The notes under the pieces were generated by a model, which saw only the letters and a list, made by a program, of their open reading frames with translations, was not told where the DNA came from and did no database searches. 11,523 nucleotides of DNA, from assembly GCA_964420455.1 (NCBI GenBank), contig CAYQTO010000119.1, positions 1 through 11,523 on the forward strand, read 5' to 3'. Both the position numbers and the translations under genes were made by a program. Below, one piece after another: positions 1 to 6,281 of the stretch. Each line of letters begins with the position of its first letter. Positions within the stretch are counted from its first letter, which is position 1. This DNA comes from CAYQTO01 sp964420455. Its GTDB lineage: Bacteria > Sumerlaeota > Sumerlaeia > SLMS01.

Positions 1-194
1 GTCCGGTGGAGTTGCCGTTGGCGGCTGCGGGGGGGGCGGCGTTGCGGGCGCGGGGGGCGACGGCGGTGCGGGTCGTCGGGGGCGTGTTCCACCGGGGCGC
101 GGGAAACGGGGGCCAGCGGATCGACGCGGAGCCGGGGGTGGCAGTGACGGTGGTGCCCGTCGCGGCGGAGGCGACCGGTTGGATGCTTCGCTAG
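1..194 (+). CDS. C-terminal end of an unrecognised protein (5' truncated)
   Basis: An open frame enters from the left window edge (codons in phase from base 3) and ends at TAG 192-194. About 63 residues are visible, rich in Ala, Gly and Val, with an alternating hydrophobic pattern (ATAVRVVGGVF, then GVAVTVVPVA) that looks like beta strands at the end of a domain. Nearly all codons end in G or C, as in the clear genes of the window, which supports real coding. A GTG at base 6 could be read as a start, but no ribosome site can be seen and the frame is open upstream, so this is more likely the tail of a longer gene. I do not recognise the family. It lies on the same strand as lexA, with about 100 bases between them. 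Confidence 0.55.
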   Translation, partial: PVELPLAAAGGAALRARGATAVRVVGGVFHRGAGNGGQRIDAEPGVAVTVVPVAAEATGWMLR

Positions 195-203
195 GACGGG
201 GTT

Positions 204-270
204 GTTTCGCGAAAGTTTCTCCTTGCGCTTCGATTTTGGTTCGCTCCAACCTGGCGAAACGAAAGCGAAC
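204..270 (+). promoter_or_regulatory. Candidate lexA operator region with TTCGC/GCGAA inverted repeats
   Basis: The leader of lexA holds several symmetric copies of a TTCGC/GCGAA element. TTTCGCGAAA at 205-214 is a perfect 10-base palindrome. GTTTCGC (204-210) is the exact inverse of GCGAAAC (254-260), and GTTCGC (239-244) is the exact inverse of GCGAAC (265-270). LexA proteins usually repress their own gene through dyad operators of roughly this kind, and LexA motifs differ between phyla, so this cluster is the natural place to look for an SOS box. I cannot tell which pair is the true operator. No convincing -35/-10 pair was found. Confidence 0.35.
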
Positions 271-292
271 CCTCGCTCGAGGAGCGGCCCAA

Positions 293-931
293 ATGTACCT
301 CACCCGTCGCCAGCGCGAAGTCTTCGAGTTCATCCGGAGCTTCATGGAGGAGAACAAGTATTCGCCCTCGCTCGAGGAGATCGCTCAAGGGCTCGAGCTG
401 TCGTCGCTGGCGACGGTGCACAAGCACCTGACGAACCTGGCGCAGAAGGGGCTGATCAAGCGGCACTGGAACCGCGGCCGGGGGATTGAACTGGTGAACG
501 ATCTGAGTACGCCGAACATGGTCCAGATGGAGCTGGACGCCGCCTACAAGCTGCCGGTGAAGGGGACCGTGGCGGCGGGATCGCCGATCGAAACTTTCGA
601 GACCAACCAGGATACCTTTGCCGTGCCCGGGGACATGATCCGCAACGCGGAGGATTCCTTCGTGCTGCGAATTCGGGGCGATTCCATGATCGAGGACGGA
701 ATCCACGAGGGTGACCTGGTGGTGGTGGAGCGAACGGCGACGGTACGCAATGGCCAGGTGGTGGTGGCGCTGGTGAACGGATTCGAGACGACGATCAAGC
801 GGTTCTACCGGGATGGAGATGTGGTGCGGCTGCAGCCGGCGAACAGCGCGATGGAGCCGATCATGGTGATGGCCAAGGACGTGGAGATTCAGGGGGTGCT
901 GGTGGGGTTGATCCGGCGCTACCTGGCCTAG
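293..931 (+). CDS. lexA: LexA, SOS-response transcriptional repressor
   Basis: LexA binds operators of DNA-damage genes and cleaves itself when RecA filaments form, which switches on the SOS response. The 212-residue product has the usual length and layout. A winged helix-turn-helix spans residues 1-65 (begins YLTRRQREVFEFI, with LSSLATVHKHL as the recognition region). An S24-type autoprotease domain follows from about 85. The self-cleavage bond Ala95-Gly96 lies in GTVAAGSP, the nucleophile is Ser131 in RGDSM, and the general base is Lys169 in TTIKRF, so all catalytic parts are present. The ATG at 293 was chosen because GAGGAG (279-284) sits 8 bases before it and the protein begins like other LexA proteins. 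A longer in-frame reading from 179 has no family match. Symmetric TTCGC/GCGAA elements upstream (204-270) suggest autoregulation. Identification is firm. Confidence 0.96.
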   Translation: MYLTRRQREVFEFIRSFMEENKYSPSLEEIAQGLELSSLATVHKHLTNLAQKGLIKRHWNRGRGIELVNDLSTPNMVQMELDAAYKLPVKGTVAAGSPIETFETNQDTFAVPGDMIRNAEDSFVLRIRGDSMIEDGIHEGDLVVVERTATVRNGQVVVALVNGFETTIKRFYRDGDVVRLQPANSAMEPIMVMAKDVEIQGVLVGLIRRYLA

Positions 932-1060
932 GGGGCAGGGCTTTGGTTGGCTTGGGGCCGGTGCCCGTCATGCCAATTGGGTTACAGCCTTCCCTTGCAT
1001 CCCGGTCCGAGGGATAAACAGGATCGGGCTATCTGCCCGGGTGAAGGAATGCATCCGCCC

Positions 1061-1414
1061 ATGACGTCCGTCGACGGCCGCAGCCTCCTCCGAATGGTCC
1101 AGGAAAAGCTGGCGGAAAAGGAAGAAGTGATCCATGAGCTTCAGCTCCAGCTGACGGCGCAGGAGGAGAAGCTTTCGGAAAAGGACGAGGTCATCCGGGA
1201 GTTGATGGCACAGATCACCGAGGCGGAAGAGCCCGGGGATTCGTCGGAGGCGCTGGCGGAAAAGGAAGAGCTGATCGTCGAGCAGATGAAGCAGATTGTG
1301 GAGCTGACGGAGCGGGTGGAGACGCTGGAGAAGGAAGTGGAGGAGGCGCGGCGCAGCGAGGAGGAGTTCGAGGCGGTGCAGAAGCAGCTCAAGGATTTGC
1401 TGGGAGAAACATGA
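1061..1414 (+). CDS. Small Glu/Lys-rich coiled-coil protein
   Basis: The product is 117 residues and almost entirely predicted alpha-helical coiled coil, strongly acidic, with no signal peptide or membrane segment, so it is probably cytoplasmic. It contains three related segments: KLAEKEEVIHELQLQL (16-31), KLSEKDEVIRELMAQI (37-52) and ALAEKEELIVEQMKQI (64-79). The first two are offset by 21 residues, exactly three heptads. A short break (EEPGDSS, 57-63) separates the second and third. Two starts are possible. ATG 1061 has GAAGGA 12 bases upstream; ATG 1049 lies directly after that site, too close. The frame stays open back to about 947 and would add a CPSC motif, but codon choice there is unlike the rest, so I do not include it. 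Its stop overlaps the following lipoprotein start (ATGA at 1411), implying coupled translation. Function unknown; a scaffold or oligomerisation partner is possible. Confidence 0.75.
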   Translation: MTSVDGRSLLRMVQEKLAEKEEVIHELQLQLTAQEEKLSEKDEVIRELMAQITEAEEPGDSSEALAEKEELIVEQMKQIVELTERVETLEKEVEEARRSEEEFEAVQKQLKDLLGET

Positions 1415-2016
1415 AGCCTTTGCGTGGTTTACTCGTGGCCCTGTCAGTCCTGGGGGGGCTGGGCGTGCTTGCCGGATGCAATAAGGGCAACAAGCCGCGC
1501 CCCGTGAGCCCGGACTTTACCTTCTCGCTGAACATCGCTCCGGTGCCGGAGGATTGGCCGCTCGAGGACAAGGATTGGCACGAAGACGAGATCATCGCGA
1601 TGCACCAGCAGGACACGTATTATGAACTGGGGGTGCCGGACTGGTTCTACCTCTTTTGGCGGCGCGACGGGCGGCCGATGACCCAGACCCAGTTCCAGGC
1701 ACAGGCATGGGCGACGCGCAGGAACCAGGACTCCCGCTACGACCAGCCGCCACGGGTGGGTTGGATCTACCTCGACGAGGGGATCATGGTGACCTTCGAC
1801 AAGCGGGGGGCGGAGCGGGAGCCGATCGACGACACGATCCGCACCATCGCCGAGTTCGGCGATCCCCACGAGATCAAAGAAGAGTTCAACGACAGCGGCG
1901 GGATGCAGACAACCTACCAGTATTACGACGAAGGGCGGATCGTCTACTTTCTTGACGGAGAGCGGACCCGCATCGAATCCACCACGCCGATGCCGGGATG
2001 GATCTGGCGGAGATAG
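1411..2016 (+). CDS. Predicted lipoprotein, BamE/SmpA-like in style
   Basis: The 201-residue product starts with a lipoprotein signal: basic MKPLR, a hydrophobic stretch, and lipobox L-A-G-C with the lipidated Cys at residue 23. It should be exported by Sec and anchored in a membrane. The mature part is rich in aromatic and charged residues. Two segments share the pattern of a short 'lG-x-P' helix turn followed by strands: ELGVPDWFYLFWRRDG and, later, EFGDPHEIKEEF leading to TTYQYYDEGRIVYFLDGERT. The second resembles the small BamE/SmpA-type fold (G-x-P ... tYqYydgG.iVyF), but this is a resemblance by eye only. The start overlaps the preceding coiled-coil gene in ATGA and has GGGAG 4 bases upstream. 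hpt follows 4 bases after the stop, so all three are probably co-transcribed. Specific function unknown. Confidence 0.82.
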   Translation: MKPLRGLLVALSVLGGLGVLAGCNKGNKPRPVSPDFTFSLNIAPVPEDWPLEDKDWHEDEIIAMHQQDTYYELGVPDWFYLFWRRDGRPMTQTQFQAQAWATRRNQDSRYDQPPRVGWIYLDEGIMVTFDKRGAEREPIDDTIRTIAEFGDPHEIKEEFNDSGGMQTTYQYYDEGRIVYFLDGERTRIESTTPMPGWIWRR

Positions 2017-2020
2017 CCCC

Positions 2021-2596
2021 GTGACAAGTTCGACAAGCCCCAGCCTCCGTGACGATATCACGGAGGTTTTGCTGACTTCGGAGGAGATCGGGAGGCGTGT
2101 TGGAGAACTCGGCGCGCAGATCAGCAAGGACTACGATGGGAAGGACCTGGTGCTGGTGGGAATCCTGCGCGGAGCGCTGGTGTTCCTGTCGGACCTGACG
2201 CGTTCGATCGTGGTTCCCCACTCGTTCGACATGGTGGGAGCGTCTTCCTACGGTTCCGCGACGGAATCGAGCGGCCGGGTGCAGATCACGAAGGATGTGG
2301 AGGTAAACCTGCGCGGCAAGCATGTGCTGGTGATCGAGGATATATACGATTCGGGCCGGACGCTGGGGGCGATCCGCGACCTGCTGCGGGTGCACCACCC
2401 TGCGGACATCCGGCTTTGCGCGTTCCTTTACAAGGAGCGGGACCAACGGGCGCGGGAACTGGCGATCGACTACGTGGGGTTTCGAATCCCGAATAAATTC
2501 GTGGTGGGGTATGGGCTGGATTTCGCCGAAAGGTACCGGAACCTGCCGTTTGTGGGAATCCTGAGCGCACGGGTCCACGGGCAGGGGGGCCTTTGA
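2021..2596 (+). CDS. hpt: Hypoxanthine phosphoribosyltransferase
   Basis: The enzyme joins hypoxanthine (often also guanine) to PRPP to make IMP or GMP in purine salvage, in the cytoplasm. The 191-residue product matches the usual length of about 180. The PRPP-binding loop is VLVIEDIYDSGRTL (102-115), with acidic Glu106-Asp107 and Asp110. Also visible are VGILRGALVF (46-55), the flexible catalytic loop near SSYG (75-78), Lys138 in FLYKER in the purine-contact region, and the C-terminal VGYGLDFAERYRNLPFVGIL stretch (162-181) typical of bacterial Hpt. The GTG at 2021 was chosen because GGAGA (2009-2013) is 7 bases upstream and the start lies 4 bases after the lipoprotein stop. A longer frame from 1952 would run back into that lipoprotein. 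In many bacteria hpt sits next to tilS/ftsH; that neighbourhood is absent here. Confidence 0.95.
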   Translation: MTSSTSPSLRDDITEVLLTSEEIGRRVGELGAQISKDYDGKDLVLVGILRGALVFLSDLTRSIVVPHSFDMVGASSYGSATESSGRVQITKDVEVNLRGKHVLVIEDIYDSGRTLGAIRDLLRVHHPADIRLCAFLYKERDQRARELAIDYVGFRIPNKFVVGYGLDFAERYRNLPFVGILSARVHGQGGL

Positions 2597-2598
2597 GG

Positions 2599-2922
2599 AT
2601 GAGTGAAAAGCCGGAAGAATCGGCGGAGGAGAGAAACGCGCGGATGGCGATGAAAACCATCCGGGGGGAAATCAAGCGGGTGCTGGACAACTGGGACCCG
2701 CTGTCGCTGCGGGGCCTTCCGGGATTCGGAACGGAGTACAACGACCTGGTGGGGCCGTTGTCGGTGATGGTGCGCAAGCGGGCGGAGCCGATGGAGATCG
2801 CGCGGCACCTGCGGCGGTTGGCGACGGAGGAGTGGGGACTGCCGGCGGACAACGCGAAGTACGTGGAGGTTGCGGAGAAGATTCACCGGACGGGGGCCTT
2901 TCTCGACCCGCCAAAGGGTTAG
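2599..2922 (+). CDS. Small DUF1871-like protein
   Basis: The 107-residue soluble protein has a charged helical start followed by a core that begins IKRVLDNWDPLSL and continues with EYNDLVGPLSVMVRK and then helices (PMEIARHLRRLATEEW). The order 'v-l-n-x-W-D-P ... E-Y-d/n ... i-g-x-l ... eia-x-x-L' recalls the DUF1871 family of small uncharacterised bacterial proteins; this is recognised by eye and not searched. ATG 2599 directly follows the hpt stop (TGA 2594-2596), with a G-rich stretch (AGGGGGG, 2583-2589) 9 bases upstream. It is therefore very likely in the hpt operon and translated by coupling. No membrane segment or catalytic motif is evident. No role can be assigned; being downstream of a salvage enzyme is only a weak hint. 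Confidence 0.8.
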   Translation: MSEKPEESAEERNARMAMKTIRGEIKRVLDNWDPLSLRGLPGFGTEYNDLVGPLSVMVRKRAEPMEIARHLRRLATEEWGLPADNAKYVEVAEKIHRTGAFLDPPKG

Positions 2923-3056
2923 CGGCGCCTGACGGCGAATTTGCTTTTTCTTCCAGGAGAAAAGACTTGCTGGTGTGCGGAGGCGACCCCTACCGCTGGC
3001 GAGAACCACGATTGTTACCGCCACCGGCGGGACATGATTCCTGGAGGTTGCTCCCG

Positions 3057-3755
3057 ATGTTTTCCCGTTCCCGCATCCTCGTACTGGCTCTCGCCGCGTG
3101 CGTCCCCCTCAGCCTGACGATGGGCTGCAAGTCCAAGAAACCGCAGGTAGAACGCCGGTTGCCGGCGTTGTCCGCATCCGCTTCCGACACGTCCGGATCC
3201 TCCGACGCGATGGCATCGGGCTTCACCCCGGTGGAAGGATGGGCGCCCGGCGCCGCACCGACCGACGCGAGCTTTTCCGCACCGGGGGAAATGCTCCCCG
3301 GGGCCGGCGGCTTCGACAATGCGCTGCTCGATTCCGCTACCGGCGACCTGGCAAACACGGCCAGCACCGCGGGGGTCGAAGATGCCTTCGGCGTGGCCGA
3401 GCTGGAGATGATTCACTTCGAGTTCGACAGCGATGAAATCACGCCGGCCTGGCAGTCGGTCCTCGATGACCACGCGACCTGGATTTCCAACAACCCGAAC
3501 TTCATGGTGCAGGTAGAAGGGCACTGCGATGACCGGGGCACGGAGGAATACAACGTTTCGCTTGGGCAACGGCGGGCCGATGCGGTGCGCACCTACTTGG
3601 TGAGCCGCGGGGTCGATCCGAACCGGCTGTCAACGATCAGCTACGGCGAGATGAGGCCGCTGAGCTTCGAGCAGACGGAGGAAGGGCACGCGCTGAACCG
3701 CCGCGCCATGTTCCTCGTTTACGAGCTGGATACGGCGATGGCGGGGGGCTTCTGA
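3057..3755 (+). CDS. pal: Pal/OmpA-family peptidoglycan-associated lipoprotein (copy 1)
   Basis: Pal anchors the outer membrane to peptidoglycan and works with Tol proteins during cell constriction. The 232-residue product has a signal peptide (MFSRSRILVLALAACVPLSL) and a lipobox-like TMGC, with Cys24 as the likely lipidation site. A disordered Ala/Ser/Gly linker (about 30-112) follows, then an OmpA-like domain (about 117-225). That domain shows FEFDSDEITP, EGHCDDRGTEEYN, SLGQRRADAV and NRRAMFLVY, including the Asp and Arg that hold diaminopimelate in this family. GHCDDRGT rather than the OmpA-type sequence is typical of Pal. ATG 3057 has GGAGG (3043-3047) 9 bases upstream; the frame continues further up without a sensible signal. 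A second copy follows 5 bases downstream. No tolB, ybgF or tolQRA gene is in the window. The longer-than-usual linker is notable. Confidence 0.92.
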   Translation: MFSRSRILVLALAACVPLSLTMGCKSKKPQVERRLPALSASASDTSGSSDAMASGFTPVEGWAPGAAPTDASFSAPGEMLPGAGGFDNALLDSATGDLANTASTAGVEDAFGVAELEMIHFEFDSDEITPAWQSVLDDHATWISNNPNFMVQVEGHCDDRGTEEYNVSLGQRRADAVRTYLVSRGVDPNRLSTISYGEMRPLSFEQTEEGHALNRRAMFLVYELDTAMAGGF

Positions 3756-3760
3756 CTCAG

Positions 3761-4396
3761 ATGGGCCTCCTTCGCGGCGTTGCCAGCCTCCGGATGATGC
3801 GCCTGGGCGCGGTGGCGGTCCTGCTTGCGGGACTTGCCGCCGCGTCGGGCTGTAACCGGCGCCAGCCCCAGGTAATCCGGACCCTGGACCTGGATGGGGA
3901 GACCACCGGGGCGAGGGCAAACGGCGCCGCGGACGGTTTGGCGAATCAGGGTGACGGTTCGCTGGAGGGCGGGGCTCCCCCCCTCGCGGACGGGCGGGAC
4001 GCCACCGGGACCGTACCGGAGCGGGCGGCGATGGACCTCGCAAACGAGGGCGCTCCGATCCCCGCGCTGGCCACCGTTTATTTCGAGTTCGACAGCGACG
4101 GGCTGACGCCCTCGGCGGAGGCGACGCTGACGCGCAACGCCGCCTACCTCGCCGGGCACGAGGACCTCCAGGTGGTCCTCCGGGGGCATACCGACGACCA
4201 GGGCACCGAGCCGTACAACATGTCGCTCGGGTCCCGCCGGGCCCAGGTGGTGCGCGACTTCCTCGTGAGCGAGGGGATCGACGCGAGCCGGCTGGAGACG
4301 GTCAGTTTCGGCGAGATGATCCCGGAATCGGATACCTCGACGCCCGACCAGAACCGGCGGGTTGAATTCTTCGTTTACACGGTCGGGGAAGAGTAA
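3761..4396 (+). CDS. Pal/OmpA-family lipoprotein (copy 2)
   Basis: The 211-residue product has a lipoprotein signal (lipobox AASGC, Cys31), a low-complexity linker rich in Gly, Ala and Asp (about 40-100), and an OmpA-like domain (about 104-206). The domain contains YFEFDSDGLTP, RGHTDDQGTEPYN, SLGSRRAQVV and QNRRVEFFVY, so the peptidoglycan-binding Asp and Arg positions are kept. It is clearly a paralogue of the preceding gene; the core motifs line up one for one while the linkers do not. ATG 3761 was used, 5 bases after the first copy's stop. ATG 3794 or 3797 (residues 12-13) would give a more compact signal peptide and cannot be excluded, since neither has a good ribosome site. Tight spacing implies co-transcription and coupling. 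Whether it is a second Pal or a specialised OmpA-like anchor cannot be told from sequence alone. Confidence 0.9.
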   Translation: MGLLRGVASLRMMRLGAVAVLLAGLAAASGCNRRQPQVIRTLDLDGETTGARANGAADGLANQGDGSLEGGAPPLADGRDATGTVPERAAMDLANEGAPIPALATVYFEFDSDGLTPSAEATLTRNAAYLAGHEDLQVVLRGHTDDQGTEPYNMSLGSRRAQVVRDFLVSEGIDASRLETVSFGEMIPESDTSTPDQNRRVEFFVYTVGEE

Positions 4397-4429
4397 GGGG
4401 CGGTGCCCCCCCGGCATTCGATCTTTTGC

Positions 4430-4481
4430 TTGTCCTTGGGGCAGGCTTGCCAGACATTGTCCACGACTATGGCAAGGACAA
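4430..4481 (+). promoter_or_regulatory. Leader with overlapping, competing inverted repeats
   Basis: Upstream of the secreted-protein gene, TTGTCCTTG (4430-4438) is the exact inverse of CAAGGACAA (4473-4481). CTTGCCA (4446-4452) is the exact inverse of TGGCAAG (4470-4476). A third pairing, TTGTCC (4457-4462) with GGACAA (4476-4481), is also possible. The arms share bases 4470-4481, so the first two stems exclude each other. The shared arm holds the only good ribosome-like site (AAGGA, 4474-4478), 16 bases before the ATG at 4495. It may be a folding leader, a protein-binding dyad, or chance. Confidence 0.3.
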
Positions 4482-4494
4482 CATTCAAAGACCT

Positions 4495-5707
4495 ATGAAA
4501 AGCTGCCGCGAACTCGGAGTGACTGGCGCGCTTGCCGCGCTGCTGTGGGGAGGCGCCGGGCTGGCCGGTGCCCAGTCGAACCAGGTCATCTACGATTCGG
4601 GCTTCGATGCCCTGAGCGTGGGAACACTGGATGGGCAGGATAGCTGGACGGTGGAGGCGGGCACGGCGGACGTGACGGCGGAATCGGTGCCCTCGGACCC
4701 TGCCCAGTCATCGCCCAACTTCGTGCGGGCGGGTTCCGCCTCGAGCATCACGCGCCCGCTCTCGCCGCCGGAGACCCCGACCGACGCGCTTTTCCGGGCC
4801 TACTTTCGCGGCGACGGCAGCGCGAGTCTGCTGCCACCGACGGTCGGAGCCACGCCCATCGCCATGGTGCTCGGGTTCCTGGACGCCTCGGCGGACAACG
4901 GTGGCCAGCCGGCAGTGAAGATCGGCGCCTACGACGGCACCGCGGACGAGTATCTGGGCATCGCCCCGGGCGATCCGTTGTTCCCCTCCGATGACTGGAT
5001 CAAGGTCATCGTCCGGCTCGACTACACAAGCCAGACCTTCGACGTGGCCATCGACAACCAGCCGCACCTCTATGGGGTGAACTTTTTCAGCACCGGGCAG
5101 GTGACAACGCTGAATGGCTTCCGCGCCGCGTCGGAAAACGGTTCGGACTTGGACACGGTGGGATTCTTTCTTTCCGACGGGAACTATGACGGCGACACGC
5201 TGACGGATGCGGACGAGATGCTGCTGCCGGGGGCGGATCCGTTCGATCCGAGCCTTCCCGCGGGTCAGGCAACCCCGACGCCCACCCCGACGCCAACGCC
5301 GAATCCGACCGCAACGCCGAGCCCGACGCCGACGCTGACACCGACGCCGTCTCCCAGCCCGACCCCCACGGCGAGTCCAACCGCCACGCCCACGGCCACG
5401 GCCACGCCGACGGCAACACCGCCGCCAACGGCGACCATAGCGCCGACCAGCACCTTGCGTGCCACATCGNNNNNNNNNNACAGCGACGCCGGCCCCCACC
5501 GCCACACCAACGGCCACGCCGACGGCGACGCCGGACGTGACCCCAACACCGAGCCCGACCCCCTCGCCGACATCCGTGCCGTTCTATCGCGACGAGGTGG
5601 TGATGGTGCTGCGGGGCATGATGAACCCGGTGCCGGACGCAGCGGACGTAAATGGTGACGGCGTCGTGGACGCGGGCGACGTGCTGGCGGCGCCGACGCG
5701 GCCGTAG
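4495..5707 (+). CDS. Secreted beta-sandwich protein with Thr/Pro linker and dockerin-like end (interrupted by assembly gap)
   Basis: The start ATG 4495 gives a Sec signal peptide (MKSCRELGVTGALAALLWGG, cleavage probably after AGA at residue 26). Residues about 30-225 alternate strands and turns like a LamG/concanavalin-type beta-sandwich (begins YDSGFDALSVGTLDGQDSW; later IKVIVRLDYTSQTFDVAIDN). An Asp-rich calcium-type segment follows (DGNYDGDTLTDADE from residue 228), then a Thr/Pro/Ala linker from residue 259. Ten Ns (5470-5479) interrupt the linker. After the gap the gene continues one frame over to TAG 5705-5707 and ends with DVNGDGVVDAGDV, a single dockerin-like EF-hand loop. The frame change is explained if the true gap is a multiple of three bases. 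Such modular exported proteins are usually surface or extracellular; no catalytic domain can be named. A strong terminator follows. Confidence 0.8.
5269..5580 (+). repeat. Low-complexity ACC/CCG-type repeat coding a Thr-Pro linker
   Basis: The tract is built of near-identical 6-base units (acn-ccn) encoding Thr-Pro and Ala/Ser-Pro pairs such as ATPTPTPTPTP. It forms a flexible linker between the beta-sandwich and the dockerin-like end of the secreted protein. Synonymous bases vary between units, which means the unit count is not purely recent slippage. The repeat is the evident cause of the assembly break inside it. Just before the gap the pattern degrades (IAPTSTLRATS), which may be contig-end error. 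Confidence 0.9.
5470..5479. other. Assembly gap of ten Ns
   Basis: Ten N bases join two contigs inside the Thr/Pro repeat. Base 5470 is a first codon position in the upstream frame and 5480 is a first codon position in the downstream frame, so the real missing length should be a multiple of three. The value of ten is therefore a placeholder. Confidence 0.97.
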
Positions 5708-5741
5708 CCCCGTCGTCGCAGGTTAAAGGAACCATCCACCG

Positions 5742-5777
5742 AATGGGGCCGGTCCTGCGCCGGCCCCATTGTTTTTT
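5742..5777 (+). terminator. Strong intrinsic terminator after the secreted-protein gene
   Basis: A perfect 11-base-pair stem (AATGGGGCCGG at 5742-5752 with CCGGCCCCATT at 5760-5770) and a 7-base loop are followed by G and six Ts (5772-5777). This is a textbook Rho-independent terminator on the + strand, 34 bases after the stop of the secreted-protein gene. It ends only 21 bases before the rimB start, so rimB either needs a promoter inside this short space or upstream of the hairpin, or is read by incomplete termination. Confidence 0.92.
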
Positions 5778-5798
5778 GCCCTCCCGGAGCCTGATGGC

Positions 5799-6281
5799 GT
5801 GACTTCTCCACTCCTACCGATCGGCTGGACGGAACGGGTCGACCTGCCCGATTGGGGGATTCGCGGGCTGCGGGCGAAGGTCGACACGGGGGCGCGGACG
5901 TCGGCGATTCACGTGGCGGACCTGCGGGAGCTGGGGGACGGGCGGGTCATCTTCCACGTGGTGCTGTCGCGGGAGGACGTGGCGCGGCGGATCGAGGTGA
6001 TTGAGCCGGTGGTGCGCAAGGCGCGGGTGCGGAGCTCGAATGGCGACGTGTCGCGGCGGATTTTCGTGTGGACGACGCTGGTGCTGGGGGCGGTGGCCAA
6101 GCGAATCGAGGTGACGCTGGTGTGCCGTCGCCAAATGCGTTTCCGGATGCTGATCGGGCGGAGCGCACTGGAGGGCGATTTCCTGGTGGATGTGTCGAGG
6201 CGGGACTTGACCTCCCTTCCCCGGTCAGTGGACCCAACGAAGCGCTCGAAACGCCGAAAGCCGCGCGATCAAAGCCCATGA
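5799..6281 (+). CDS. rimB: RimB-type retropepsin-like ATP-dependent zinc protease
   Basis: The family (Pfam Zn_protease/DUF785; RimB) has an aspartic-protease-like fold. In Pseudomonas RimB trims the glutamate tail that RimK adds to ribosomal protein S6. The 160-residue product shows the family start (IGWTERVDLPDWGI), the active-site motif VDTGARTSAIH (Asp29), the VRSSNGDVSRR segment (77-87) and MRFRMLIGRSALEGDFLVDVSRR at 113-135. The tail (146-160) is basic and probably disordered. GTG 5799 was chosen because CGGAG (5785-5789) lies 9 bases upstream and it precedes the first conserved residues; a TTG at 5769 would lie inside the terminator. The stop overlaps the rimK start (ATGA, 6278-6281), so the two are coupled, matching the known rimBK gene pairing. 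Protease versus other roles is not proven for this subfamily, but the rimK link favours RimB. Confidence 0.9.
   Translation: MTSPLLPIGWTERVDLPDWGIRGLRAKVDTGARTSAIHVADLRELGDGRVIFHVVLSREDVARRIEVIEPVVRKARVRSSNGDVSRRIFVWTTLVLGAVAKRIEVTLVCRRQMRFRMLIGRSALEGDFLVDVSRRDLTSLPRSVDPTKRSKRRKPRDQSP

Noticed and set aside
999..1015. ATCCC/GGGAT inverted repeat after lexA
   Set aside because: It has a 5-base stem and no T-run; it could be chance and gives no clear terminator or operator.
947..1060. Longer N-terminus of the coiled-coil protein with a CPSC motif, possibly a zinc ribbon
   Set aside because: Only one Cys pair is present, codon choice is unlike the rest of the gene, and better starts exist at 1049/1061.
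1952..2020. Upstream extension of hpt from an ATG at 1952
   Set aside because: It would overlap the end of the lipoprotein gene and adds non-family sequence; GTG 2021 has a well-placed ribosome site.
4397..4409. GGGGC-GGT-GCCCC hairpin just after the second pal gene
   Set aside because: It has a 5-base stem and no T-tract close by (CCCGGCATTCGATC follows), so it is too weak to call a terminator.
5269..5580. CRISPR-like or tandem-repeat array
   Set aside because: The units are 6-base coding repeats (Thr-Pro) in an open frame, without spacers.
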